DNA of 44,977 bases from Cudoniella acicularis (Eukaryota; Ascomycota; Leotiomycetes; Helotiales; Helotiaceae). Both the position numbers and the translations under genes were made by a program. Below the pieces are notes generated by a model that worked only from the letters and a program-made list of their open reading frames with translations, made no database searches and was not told the origin of the DNA. Shown one piece after another: positions 1-11,008 of this stretch. Positions within the stretch are counted from its first letter, which is position 1, and the number at the start of each line of letters is the position of its first letter. Where the stretch lies: the NCBI GenBank assembly GCA_013054445.1, contig JAAMPI010000292.1:1-44977 (forward strand), written 5' to 3'.

Positions 1-3000
1 AGTCAGTTGCTCGCGCAAATTCCTAGCTGTGAAAGGGAGTCCCCTGAGTGAGTGGCAGTCTGGCAGTCAGAGGCCCAGGGTGGGCCCAAGCCGAGCGGCC
101 AGGAGAGAGTTGGCCTCGAGTGCCCCCCGCGCGCCCCAGCAGATTCCCCTAATGGCCGAGGACCTTGACCTTGCACGCCCAGGGATTGCCGAAGCCAGGC
201 CTGAAGGGCCACTGACACTTTTGTGCTGGCAGTGGCAGTGGCATGGCATGGCAGATGGAGATGAGATGGCCTCAGAAGGCCTTTCAGGGGTGAGAGCACT
301 GAAGTCGGATGTCTGATGGGCGCTTGTCAGTCATGTTTGCGCACTGCTGTCAGGCCTTAATCAGCAGCCGTTAATTGGCAGTTCCCAGGGCATAGCGGCC
401 CAGCCAGTAGGAATGGCCCCCCAACGCCATTTATCGAATAATGGCCGGATCAGGATAGCCCCCAGCGGCAACTCACCTCCTCCCCAGGCTCGGTCGACTC
501 GCATCGTGAGGCACAGGCGTTGATTTCCCGGCACCTGCGGAAGAAATTACTCTGGGCCGGAGAACCTAGCAGCAGTGTGGTGTGCAGTGTGCTGTATGCT
601 GTGTGTGTGTGCTGTGTGAGGTGCTGTCACTACTGTGTGCTGGAGGTCACAGGTGACGGAAGACAGGAGGTGCTGCGTTTGCTGCAGTCAAATCTCAATG
701 CTCTGGACTCTGTGCTGGGTCCTGGGCCTGGGTGCTTTCTCTGCGTGAAGCCACGCACAAGGCAACCGTCAATCGTTGAGCCGATGACGATGACGCTCGT
801 GGAGTGAGCAGCTCCCAGCAACACATGGCTGATGTCCAGCCAGCTTTCGCTTCGATAAGGGGGGGCTGTCGTGCAGCCAGTGCAGCCAGCGCTGTCATGA
901 CTTTTTCCCTCGATGCCCAAAATAATGATATCAGACTAGGCCAACTTCTGGGGGGGGGGCGCCCATTCTGGAACCCCGATTACTGCCAGATGCTGCATCT
1001 GGCTCATCGGAGGGTGTTGGAGGCGCCTGTGAAGCCCGCTTGCGGCGAAAGTGTCTCGCGGTAGTTCAGCAGTTGTCCGTTACATCTCATCGCGTAGACC
1101 TGCATCCTGGGAGTAGCCGTCGCACAGAAGATGGGACAGCGCTGTCAGTGGCCCCGGATTGCCCGCTAGAAGACGTTCTGGGCACGAGCTTCAACGTTAA
1201 ATCTCAGAGATTAGCGCACTCAGCTCCGCACTGACAGCCTAAATTAAGCCTCCGACGACATCGACTTTGACGACCGGCGGAGAATTCACGCCGTTGCTCC
1301 AGGGTCAGGGTGCTGGAGACTGGAGACTGCAGACTGGAGACGCTGGAGATGAGATCTGTCGCGCTTCCCGTCGGACCCCCCTCATAGCCCATACTTAGTA
1401 CTCGCAGGTCACTTACGCTCGACACTCTACGCATCGAAGCAGGTACAGCCTACGTACAGCAGCCTCCACCGCAGCTTCCAGCCAGCCTTGCGGGAACGAT
1501 GCTACAGCAAATCTATATTCTGCGCTGCCATCGTGCGCGGAGGATGTTAGTGACGACATCGAAGCTTTCTAGAATCGGGGGCGCGACGCAGTGATTGGAA
1601 GCGGTGCAGATGGCGCCGGGTGTTTTTAGATGGCCCTGCATTGGGGGGGTGCTATGCATGCGAAATGGCGGCACTGGCCTTCGGGACACCATTGGTTAGG
1701 GCTTTTTTCTCCCTGCGGGTTGGACCCCACCTGACAGCTCACAGCTGACTTTCTGCTGACCTCCATATGGTTCCCGAAAAAAAAAAATCATCACAAAAAT
1801 CCAGAGAAAATTCAAGTATATCCCCATCGCTGGCTCAATATGCAAACGTAACGTTGCAAGTGCAATGGTCTGCTTTCCAAGACCAAGTTCGATCTGAACC
1901 AGCTCTGTCTCATCTGCTGCACAGACAAAAAGGCCCGATTCGTGCCAATACTTCAGAGAGTCATGCTGGGCACGAGTTACCAGTCAAATGAGGATCCAGA
2001 GAACTGGGGAGCATATATTAAGTGTGGCACACCACGAGGGAAATCCTCGAAGCCACACCTTCGAAAGAACAAAACCTGCATGGAAACGTCCTGCACGTCC
2101 GTCCGGAGCTGACTGCGTTTTATTGAAACGCGTCAGAGTATTTGTACTTGCAGGTGCGAAGCCGTTTTCTGTCTCCCTTCCCGAGTTTCGTTGCCGTTTG
2201 CTTTTTTTGTTTCTTCTCCTTGTGTAACACATGTTGGAAAGCTGCGCGAATTGTTTGTTGACATGTAAACGTTCTAGGCAAGTTTGCCTGTGATCGACGA
2301 CAAGTGTACAATACCGTCATCGAACATACAATATCTATCGGTGTCGAAAGTAGTCAAGCGGCTGCAGTTTTGCTTAAAAGTGAATGAGACACAGTCTGCC
2401 TCTCCATTCCCAACAAAAAATTTAATTAAACAGTGTTTCAAAAATAGTACTTTTTACGAAATTTGTTAGTTGGCCTTCAAAAACAGATACAAGATCAATA
2501 GTCTCGCTTACATGTCAGCCGTTGCAAGTCTGCCTCGGACCCTCGATGTTGAAAAAACCTGTTCTATCTGTACATCAAAATTGACATGATGAACCGCTTT
2601 TGATGTCAAGCCGTCCCGTATATCCGGCCATTGACCCGCCCCGGTACTCGGTGCCACCATTCTGCAGCGGTGCTGAAACACTCTCTTTCCAATTCTTGCC
2701 TGGGGCTTTTTTGCATCTCCCTCAAACAAGCACACGCATGTACTCAAAATACCACTTTGTCAATCTATTATCCAACAGTTCCATCATGCCGCCCTTCTTT
2801 CCCTTTAAAATTTAATCCTGAGGTTTCCCTAACCCACTTCTCACCTCTTCGTAAGAAGAAGGAATAAACGAAGCAACCAATAAAAACCCCTCACAAACAA
2901 ATTTTTCTATCTTTTTCCCCACCTTTTATTTATGACACTTATCATTGCCTCTCAACCGCATTAGCGGAACAAGCACGGGAAACAGATCTGGTGCCTTGCA

Positions 3001-6000
3001 GATCTCGTGATTCGTCTGAATCCCGTCAGATCAGTGATCCTTTCTACCCCGCCATCTGACTGCAGCGATAAGTTGGCATATTGGGGCGGCGTGTCAGACG
3101 CGGGCCGCGCGCGAGAAGGGGGGGTATCGTGGACCGAGCCGTCACTCGTGGCGAGGTTGCAAACACGCTTACGGGAGGGAAGTAGAGAGGCGCCGCAAAT
3201 ATGCGTGCGCCTCTTGGGTGCGTTTCTCGGGAGCTGGAACTTGAATCTTGATGGGTTGGTTGGGGTGGAAAACGTGGCAGAGAAAAGCGGGACGGGTGAG
3301 GGATTGGGTGAGGGGCTTCTCGTTACGAAAGTATGTGTTCAGGTGGGTTGTGTTGTGTTTGGGGTAGGCTGTTTGTTGTCTTCTTGGCTGCAGATATTGG
3401 GTTGGAGTGTTTCAGTACGCGAGCACGGTCTCTAGTTGAGTGAAAACTTCACTGAAAGGGGTGAGAATTCCAAACCGCAAAATTATCCACAGAGTTCAAA
3501 GCTACTCCCTTTTTGTTTTCCCTTGGAATCAGAATTCTCAAACATTCATGTCAACAAAATCCTTTTATTTCCTGCCACTTTCTTCAATTTTCAAGAGTCA
3601 AGTTGTCTATGGTGTTGCAAGTGCGCCTCCCTCAGGCACAAAGTCAGAAATCTAAAAGTCGCATGTTTCTATTTCAAGGTATTAGTCATGATAACAACGT
3701 ATCATCCTCTATCAATAAGCCTGGTTCCTAAATAGTGACACTACTCACCGCCTCAGGTCCTGCTTTCGGCGTTTCCTAGTGGTTTATATTTTCCTGGCCA
3801 AAGATTCTTGCAAGTGTTCAGGCGGTGTAAGCGCGACCCGTCCCTCCACACACCTACTTTGCCTGTGTACTATCAGGCTGGAGTGGAAGTTACGGTAAGT
3901 TTCAAATTTATTTTCTCGGGAATGAAACAATCTTTGCTTGAGATGTGGAGTAAATCAGGGGCTTTTTGGGATCTGACATGTCTTGGTAGCGTTTCAGTCA
4001 TGTGACTCGCCCTCCTTTCTTGTCGTACTTAGTGCGGGAGCTCTTCCTTATTTGCGAGTTTTAATTCGCTTGATAGCCCAAGCTAGTATTTGATTATGAT
4101 TTGATTTTTCAAATAATAATAACCTATTCGAAGTCTCATTAGCATCGCATTTAAAATTATGGAATGAGTTCCCACTTTTTTACTCCTCGAGTACTTTTCT
4201 ATTTCTCGGGGCAATAAATCTTCTCGCGCGAAAATTAAGAATTTGTTTTCCCTGAACAGAAAATCTCCGAAATATTCTATTAATTGACATCAAATACTCA
4301 TAATAAAACTGTCTTACAAAACAATTATAAATCACACTCTTCACTACCTCGTCAGGGTCCAAACTCAAGCACCTCTGCATCAACAAGCAAATCTCCACTT
4401 CAAAAACATTGTTCCCACTCCCATGAATCATTCCCTCCCGGACCTCCCCATTTCCACTTCCGTAAACAAAAGTTTCATTATCACAATCCCAACCCGCAAC
4501 ATCATCAATGCACGCACCCACGTACAAGCCCATCCCGCTCCTTCCCTGCACCCAAACCCATAACCATACCAATACCAACCCAACCCATCCTCCGATGTCG
4601 CCTCGCCTCACCAAGCATAAACGCACCTGATTATTTCCTGTGTAACGATATAAAACCCTCAATATTAAACGTTGGCTCGTTAATTCTATTATACCCCCTA
4701 TTAACTTCCCTCTACTATACCTCTCAATGCAATGCCCTACCCTGCACACCTACAATTCATCCAAAGGGCCCGCCCAGCTGACTCCGATCTCGTGGATTTT
4801 TCGTCTCATGTTTCAATTTAAGCACGCCTGAATATTAATAATGCTTATCTTATGAGGTGCCTGTTAAAATCATGCCTTGCTGAGCTATGCCGCTCGCTTG
4901 CTTGCTTTGACCCCTCACCATCACTAGGGATCACAAAGAATCAAATGACGTTTGTTTTCTCCATTTTGACGGATATGTATGCAAGCTATGTTGTTATTAT
5001 GGTGGTACATGTATAGTATGGTACGGACTACGCGGCATGCACCATGCACCAGGCGCTGAAGAAAAATCTTCCGATAGCGATCCCGAAGCGACGACGATGC
5101 ATGCGTGCATGAAGTCATGCTTGGAGGGTAATTAATTAATGAAGATTAGGGCAAGAACAAGACAAGGTTCGGAAAGCTTGTTCCGAGATTTCTTTTTAGG
5201 GGTATGTTCTGTACAGTACATGTATGTGTGCGTGACCGTTCTGTCGGTTCGAGGGTGTTTGATCACTGCGGAGAATGGAGAGTGGCGAGTTTTTAATTGT
5301 GTAGGTATGGGTTAGTATCTCTGGGTGAATTACCCCGCAAGGATGGATCGGATCGGAAGGAGGTATTGTCGGGTATGGTGTTGTAGTATGGTATATGCGA
5401 GGGGTAAATTGCGGGGTGGTTAGGCGAGTGCGACGTAAGTGGTGCGACAGGGGAGGGGTATTTACCCCTTTTCCGTTGTTATTCGTTGTGCTTCTTGGTA
5501 TGGAGGGAGTATAAGAGAGCGGTGAGTTTGGAAGCGATGCGTGATGGAAATTTTGCGTGATACGTGCGTTCCTTTTGCCCGTGTTTGAACTTCGGTGTAT
5601 ATCTTCCGAGCTGATTGTGGGAGTGCTTTGCGTGATAAGAAAAATTGGTTTTGGGTTTTGGGTCTGCTGTTATTGTGTACGGTCTAATTGTCGTGTAGTC
5701 CTTGGGGAGCCGAAAGTTTTAAGTTTCGTTTTGTAGAGCTGTTATATCTTTTTCTACTCATCCTGTAGTCTTTGCAAACAATGGTCATAAACCGAAAGTA
5801 AAAATTTCAGATTCTTCTAAGAAATACCAAATACATCGAGCTTCAAGTTTGAATATATATAAAAAGCAAGCTTCACGGGCGAAAACCCCACTCAACGGAT
5901 GCATTCACACTTTCACGTAGGTTAAAAGGAACTAAATCACATGCATATATAATACATTTACGATCTACGCAATTAGAATATCTCCTTGATGTTTCCAGTG

Positions 6001-6300
6001 GAAACATTCCACTCATTCTATCTCTAAATAAAAACTTCACTTTCTCGAACTTCAACGCCCTCACAAAACATTTTCATTCTTCTATATTAAATCCAAACCA
6101 AGCTAAGAAAACTATCCCTTTCTTCCTACCCGGAGCCAAGACCTCCATATCTCTGAGTCCCACTTCTACACCGCGCCAAAATTCCTGGATCACGTTCCAT
6201 TCAGTCTTTTCTCGTAATTTTCGTCGTCAACCTTTCCACGCACAGTCAGCATTTACAGCCCCAAAGACTTTTTAAGCAGAATTACTTGACTTTTGATTTC
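1..6300. other. Gene-poor stretch, no supported coding region
   Basis: I find no reading frame here that combines an ATG, protein-like composition and splice signals. The longer open frames (3007-3435 plus; 4284-4781 plus; 4180-4749 minus) start at GTG or TTG, or mirror each other in C/A-rich sequence, so I do not call them. The stretch holds low-complexity tracts: GTGTGCT-type repeats near 575-630, a G9 run near 950, a CTGGAGA-type minisatellite near 1311-1349 and an A11 run near 1777-1787. A TATA-like sequence lies near 5510 with nothing obvious downstream. It could be promoter/UTR of a gene to the left, or non-coding RNA; sequence alone cannot say. Confidence 0.5.
1311..1349. repeat. Short CTGGAGA-type minisatellite
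   Basis: Imperfect tandem copies of a roughly 7-10 bp unit (CTGGAGACTG and variants) run in direct orientation. No function can be inferred. It lies inside a 76-codon minus-strand frame (1204-1434) that I do not regard as a gene. Confidence 0.6.
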
Positions 6301-6301
6301 C

Positions 6302-6617
6302 TTAGGTACGGTGGTATTGTGGTGCTAGGTTGTTTTCCATAACCGTCTCTTTCGGTGCAGCAGCGGGCTTCTTTAGACTGGTCATCGCTGCTGCCGTCTT
6401 CAAGAGACCTCCCAACAAGGGCTTAGTCGTTTTTACCGGAGCAGCTTGTTTAATGATAGTTTCAGTGGCGGAAACGTCAGTGGTGGTAACCGGGGCAGTG
6501 GCCTCGGAGGTGGGTGGTGCTTGATCTGCTGAGGAGAGGAGTTAGTCGAAAAATAAAAATAAAGGTTACGACAAGGAAAATATTCAATTCTTGATGAGAG
6601 GGTAAAAGACTACCCAC
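6302..6617 (-). pseudogene. Small Ala/Pro/Thr-rich protein gene, copy 1, start codon changed to GTG
   Basis: This is a tandem paralogue of the gene at 7184-7492. By alignment exon 1 would be only the start codon plus one base (6614-6617), followed by an intron at 6529-6613 with donor GTAGTC, branch GACTAAC and acceptor CTCAG. Exon 2 runs 6302-6528 and ends in TAA. The encoded C-terminal part is open and shares blocks with copy 2: DQA near the N-terminus, KPLL-GGLLKTA in the middle and AAAPKETVMENN near the end. Where copy 2 has ATGG before the intron, copy 1 has GTGG, and no other ATG exists in the leader. Either translation starts at GTG, transcripts start elsewhere, or the copy is dead. The open C-terminus with conservative differences argues the loss is recent. 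The family is unknown to me. No signal peptide or membrane segment is visible. Confidence 0.6.
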
Positions 6618-6688
6618 CTTTGTTGTTTTTTGTGAAGACAGTAGGGTGCTTGCGTGAGTTAGACAGTGAGAGTTTGAAGTGAGGAAGG

Positions 6689-6721
6689 GTGAGAAAGGGA
6701 GAGAAAGGGAGAGAAAGGGAG
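6689..6721. repeat. GAGAAAGG tandem repeat in the copy 1 leader
   Basis: Three to four copies of a 10-bp unit (GAGAAAGGGA) lie between the TATA-like element and the small-gene copy 1. On the coding strand this is a CT-rich leader, as is common just downstream of transcription starts in filamentous fungi. The corresponding place in copy 2 has only a looser CT-rich sequence, so the array probably expanded after duplication. Confidence 0.55.
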
Positions 6722-6736
6722 CGGGACCCGCCGTTT

Positions 6737-6746
6737 CTATACCCCG
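6737..6746 (-). promoter_or_regulatory. TATA-like element, small-gene copy 1
   Basis: GGGGTATAGAAAC on the minus strand is found at the same relative place in both tandem copies. It is followed by a CT-rich leader and preceded by a conserved upstream block at about 6800-6890. Inferred core promoter. Confidence 0.45.
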
Positions 6747-7183
6747 CGCATCGTCACACGTATCCGGGTCAGGCATTGCGCCTCTTTGCAGAAGCAAACT
6801 CCATGGTATGACTTCTTGTCTCGGGTCTTTCCGAGTGTTCACTCCTTTTGTCGCCTTGCTTTTTGAGAAGTGTCGGCGTGGAACGGACAAGCTTGAAGTG
6901 CTAAACACCTCGTTCAACGCATAATTTGGCACACTGAACAGGAACTTTACTTTCTTCAGGTTTATCTAACTTCAGTGTCTTTACACATGATCCTCCTTCT
7001 AATAATGACTCCGCCAAATCTCGGAAATCTTTTCCTTCCTGTTCATTATCAAAGGTAAGAAATCCCCAGGCTATCTTCCACGGACTCCTTCCCGCAGAGC
7101 TTTCTCTCCCAACCCTTTAGTTAATCAGCATTGACCTTCCTGAGCATTCATTTGAGCATAACTGCTTTGACTCCTTCAATGCC

Positions 7184-7492
7184 TCAGTTATGGTGCACTG
7201 GCGCTGGATTGTTTTCCATAACTGTTTCTTTGGGCGCAGCAGCGGGCTTAGATGACCCAATACTGGCAATCGCTACTGCCGTTTTCAAGAGACCCCTCAA
7301 GAGGGGCTTCTTCGCTATGACAGGTTCGGCTGCGGGGGCTTGGACAACGGTCTCGATGGCGGCAGGAGCTGTGGACTTGGAGGTGGTTAGTGCTTGATCT
7401 GCTGCAGGGGAACAGTTAGCTCATGCAAAAGACTGGATTGATAATGGAAGGGACGCGGGGGGATGAAGGAGGGAAGGAGGGGAATTACCCAT
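7184..7492 (-). CDS. Small Ala/Pro-rich protein (73 aa), two exons, copy 2
   Basis: The ATG is at 7492-7490. The first exon is ATG plus one G (7489-7492). The intron is 7402-7488 with donor GTAATT, branch GCTAAC and acceptor TGCAG; exon 2 is 7184-7401, ending in TGA. The spliced frame gives 73 residues. The N-terminal third is rich in Thr/Ala/Pro, then come a basic-hydrophobic block (KKPLLRGLLKTAVAIA), a KPAAAPKETVMENN block and a short His-containing tail. A second AG three bases downstream (NAGNAG) would remove one Ala without changing the frame. I do not recognise the family; the central block could form an amphipathic helix. A TATA-like element sits about 110 bp upstream. The gene is a tandem duplicate of the copy at 6302-6617, about 880 bp away. 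It was called from splice-site logic and paralogue conservation, not homology. Confidence 0.65.
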
Positions 7493-7598
7493 GCTGCGCG
7501 ATATTTTTGAAGTGAGTGAAGGCTGTTGTGCGTGTGTTGGACAGTGGAATTGTTGAAGTGAATGATGGATTGAAGGGGAAAGAGGGGCAGACGAGGGG

Positions 7599-7610
7599 TT
7601 TCTATACCCC
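7599..7610 (-). promoter_or_regulatory. TATA-like element, small-gene copy 2
   Basis: GGGGTATAGAAACC on the minus strand matches the element of copy 1. AGGGG/CCCCT motifs resembling yeast stress-response elements lie next to it; that regulatory reading is inference only. Confidence 0.45.
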
Positions 7611-8445
7611 ACGACGCATCATGTGTTTCCCCCACGTGTGTACGCGAGGCGTTGAGGTCCCTACGTGGTGTCTCGGGATTGCCCGAGTGTTCACTGCTTT
7701 GGTTAACCTGCTTTGGGAGAAGTGTCGGTGTGGAATGTCTTAAGCCATAGAACCCCAGCCTTAGATACACAGGCCTTGGAATTCCAAACATGCATATCAC
7801 CCCAATCGGTAGTTGCAGTGAAAATGAGCGCTTGTAAATTGTATTATTGAAAGGGATTCGTTTTCTCGATCAAAGGAGTGCGCTGAAGGCCAACCTGCAC
7901 TAGGAAAGCCAATGTTGCGTAAAGTTTTCGCTCTACAAATCTATATATTGTATAAGTCTGTAATATGTGCGATATTTCAAGTATTCCCAACAAAAATATG
8001 CAAGTTTCGCAACTCCACGTTATTTTATTATTAAATTTTTTGTCATCTATCTCAGGGTACTTGGTCCGGTATTTTCTGACTGCCAGGGACGAACGAAAAT
8101 CCAAATAAGTTGTTTAAAAGAAGGTAATGTGCCCACAGGAGGAGTGATTTAGACCTGTTAAGTGATTTATAGAGCTCTCCCTTCAAATAAATACCCGGTA
8201 TACAAATTCTAGTCAACGAAGTTGGGTTATTTTACTACTGTGAAATATTATAAGCTTGACTAGAATAGAAACCCTACCAGCCCGGCACTCAGAAAATACC
8301 ACATCGAGTATCTTCTCTTAGTAGGTTATTTTTTATTTTTTGGTATTACTTATAGACAATGGAATTCTATCAGTTATAAGTGAGTAATTGCTTAGAAAGG
8401 AGTCTTCGGAAATAGAAGCGATATTATCAAAGGCAATTAAAGAAG

Positions 8446-8459
8446 CCCCCCCCCCCCCC
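8446..8459. repeat. C14 homopolymer
   Basis: An uninterrupted run of about 14 C in otherwise AT-rich DNA. Its length is uncertain in any assembly. Confidence 0.8.
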
Positions 8460-9105
8460 TAAATTGAGCGAGTTCCCGCCCTTTAGAAGACCACCGCACA
8501 AAGTTACACCGCTAAAACAAAAACACAATATTGAATATAATATTTAATCTACTGCGCTGTTCTCTCTTATCCAAAGTTAGTCAAAGTTATGACAAAAAGA
8601 ATAAAAATCCAGACTTACTTCTCTACTCTCAAATCTATATTTCACTTCCTAGGTGTGCTACCAGGACTCTGGTATCATACTTCTATGGACTATAGGAATA
8701 TCGTTGTATATTACATTCATGGCATTAGCATTGGTCTCACTTGTAACCTCGTCAGGTGTACATACGGAGGTTATAACATTAACATTAAGGGAAACCGAAT
8801 TAGGATTACTCGTAGTCCGGCGGGTAATCGCCGCCGGTGTATCTAAAAACTTTCTGTCTGAGGTAATAGTAGGGGCCATTACTCGCGGGTTATTTTATAC
8901 AAATCGCATCATAACCCCACTAAAACTATATTATAAATCGATAAACCACGTACTTAAAAAATCGTAAAAATACTAATTATATGATATAATTATTAATTAA
9001 GTATAGTTCTACCTTTCACTTTAATTATACCCTTAGTTATATAAGTAAGCCGCTCTATATAGTGCTAGAAGTCACGTGGATCCACCTGATCCTATAGCTT
9101 CTAGA

Positions 9106-9339
9106 TGTCACAGACCTGGTTTGACGCGTCCCCTTTACCTGACGCGTCCCCCTTACCTGACGCGTCCCCCCTTGTCACGTGTCCTGGTCCGTGCTAGACT
9201 CACCTCCTGTATATAAGGCCCCTTCAGGGCCACCTCTCTTCTTCTCTCCTTAGCTTAGTTTCTTCGATAATACAGCACCTTCTTACAAATACGTCCCTAC
9301 GTGACGTCAGGGCCCTAGTGCCTTTGCAGAGCTGTAACA
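9106..9339 (+). mobile_element. Probable solo LTR of a retrotransposon
   Basis: The segment starts TGTCACAGACC and ends GAGCTGTAACA, i.e. TG...CA with a short imperfect inverted repeat (TGTnACAG). It contains a TATA box (TATATAAG, 9210-9217) followed by a CT-rich stretch, the expected U3-R-U5 order for a plus-oriented LTR. The U3 carries three tandem copies of a roughly 17-bp unit with core GACGCGTCCCC and an adjacent CACGTG. No primer-binding site follows and no polypurine tract precedes, so a solo LTR fits best. Matching 5-bp target duplications are not visible (CTAGA left, ATTAT right), perhaps erased by mutation. No second copy is present in the window. Confidence 0.5.
9122..9175. repeat. 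Triple GACGCGTCCCC repeat
   Basis: Three tandem copies of a roughly 17-bp unit (core GACGCGTCCCC, spacer CTTACCT) sit upstream of the LTR TATA box. The position suggests an enhancer-like U3 repeat. Confidence 0.7.
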
Positions 9340-9620
9340 ATTATAATATTTAAAAAATTTATAGAGAGATTCTACCTTCTCTCTAAAAAAAATTCTAGCT
9401 TATTTATATCAAATTATATTGTTATTTGGGTGAGTTATGATGATTTTAGTGTAGGCGGTTTAGTGGCGTGGGCGGTTGTCTGGTGAAAACGAGTAGTCTA
9501 TTTTTAGATTTACGAAGTAGTCCTGAGGCCACAAATGTAGCCTCGTCCCAACTCGAACCTTAGCCGTACGAACAAAGATGTCTGCGACACCCTCTCTTCG
9601 TCTGTCTCATCGCAATAATA

Positions 9621-10336
9621 ATGGCAGAAGCTCTCGGACTTGCCTCAAGCGTTATCGCAGTTATCGATTTATCCGCAAAGGTTGCTTCATAGTGCTCTGA
9701 GTACTACGCCAATGTTAAGAATGCCCGAGACGACATTGAACGCCTTTAACGGGAGGCCCAAGGATTGAAAGCAATACTTGAGAGAGTCTAGTCACTGTGC
9801 GACGGGTCCAAATGGTGTGAAACTCCAGGAATCCCAGAGCTTGCGTGAGGTAGTCAAGGACTGCAAGAAGCAGCTCGCCCAGCTAGAGACAAAACTCGAG
9901 CCTCGTACAACAAATAAATTGATGTGTCGTTATAGAATACGCGCCTTAAGATGGCCTCTCAAGAGCAAGGAGGTGGATAGAATTATGAAGAAACTCGGAA
10001 ATTACAAGGACAACATATCTTTCAGTCTCCAAGTCGACTAAGAGTACGTGATTTCGTTCATATTTTGAATAGCAGAAGCTGACAGTGGTGCTCACAGGGT
10101 ACAAATTCTTAACATCCATCAAAAAATCGTTCTTGGCAAACTACGGTCTGCCGATAACGCTAAGTTTGACTCCCACGACGAAGAACACAATGTCAGATGT
10201 TACCAAGGCACTCGAGTGGAACTACTTCGACAAATAGATACCTGGGCTAGCAATCGAGGCAGCGAAAGTATATTCTGGCTGAACGGTATGGCGGGCACTG
10301 GCAAATCTACAATCTCACGCACAGTGGCCCATGGAT
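9621..10336 (+). pseudogene. NACHT/STAND NLR-like gene remnant, N-terminus to P-loop
   Basis: The frame begins MAEALGLASSVIAVIDLS, the typical start of the fungal STAND N-terminal (Helo-like) domain. In-frame stops occur at 9690 (TAG), 9747 (TAA) and 9789 (TAG). The frame shifts by one base near 9815 and resumes with a region rich in Lys/Glu, then meets another TAA just before an intron at 10044-10097 (donor GTACGT, acceptor CACAG). After the intron it reads KFDSHDEEHNVRCY and the Walker A motif NGMAGTGKST (10285-10317). The match stops near 10336, where sequence of another origin begins, so ATP-binding remainder, NB-ARC/NACHT helical part and repeats are absent. Stops fit CAG/CAA/TGG to TAG/TAA changes, as in RIP. 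Intact relatives act in heterokaryon incompatibility and innate recognition. Clearly non-functional. Confidence 0.85.
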
Positions 10337-11008
10337 GGGAATCTCTTCGCTCTCCTGCATACTGCCGGACGAGGTGGCCACAGTTGCTTGATATAAGACG
10401 TTAAGGGAATAGGTAAATAGGGCTACCACATCGTTGTCTTTCTTGTCCTTCGTCTGCCTTACCCGCTTCCGGAAACGTGGTCGGCCTCCTATCTTAGAGC
10501 CAGCGTCGTCGCTCTCATCAGCATAATCTCCGTCATTTAAATCATCGGTACTTCTATTGTCAACTATTTCTAGGTCAATGTTACGGAGTTCCCGTTCCTG
10601 GTCCGGAGCCGTGGCTAGAGCGCGGGACTGGGCTGCTTCTAGGTCGGCGGATTCGAGTACGGCAGAAACGGTACTAGCGGTGGTAGCCAGTCCGATAGGA
10701 GTTGTTATACGTGGACGTTTGCGGTGGGTATTTCTAGTGGCACCTCGTCGGCGAAGGTGCTTTGGCAGATGGTCGTTCGTCAAGTCTAATTGTTGGAGAG
10801 ACGCCACAGCTGGGCCTGGTTGTAGGGATTGAGCGGAATCGTGCTGGCCATCCTGTAGCTCAGAAACGGAAACGTTGCTATTAGAGGCTAGATTGTTGTA
10901 AGAAATAGTAGATGACCCTGATCTCTTCGTAGAGCGAGTGTCGGCATTGTCGTCATTATCTCCCTTGACGAAGACATCAACACCCTCGTCTTCTGCCTCC
11001 TTGGTCAT
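10307..11008 (-). pseudogene. Unidentified acidic reading frame, possibly transposon-borne
   Basis: A 233-codon ATG-initiated frame stays open inside degraded sequence. It is rich in Asp, Glu, Ser and Asn, with a basic patch (HLRRRGATRNTHRKRPR) mid-way and another (GGRPRFRKRVRQTKDKK) nearer the end. Its last codons run into the antisense of the NACHT remnant, so the natural C-terminus is lost at the junction near 10336. Further upstream on the same strand (to about 11350, then about 11400-12400) similar acidic or coding-like frames can be read with TAG/TAA interruptions, suggesting a once larger protein. I do not recognise the family. Position and decay suggest a mobile-element gene, but this is inference. 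Confidence 0.35.

Noticed and set aside
520..920. Short frames over the GTGTGCT tract
   Set aside because: Composition effect of a microsatellite; non-ATG starts.
3007..3435. 142-codon plus-strand open frame
   Set aside because: Starts at GTG, has G-rich composition with low-complexity Gly/Val runs, and shows no motif, splice signal or promoter.
4180..4781. Overlapping open frames on both strands (189 and 165 codons)
   Set aside because: Both start at non-ATG codons and mirror each other in a C/A-rich tract that lacks stops by composition. The minus frame looks slightly protein-like but has no support.
8589..8967. Overlapping frames, including an ATG-led 73-codon frame on the minus strand (8658-8879)
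   Set aside because: Opposed open frames in AT-rich decayed sequence; no motif and no splice continuation. It could be a transposon shred, but I cannot show it.
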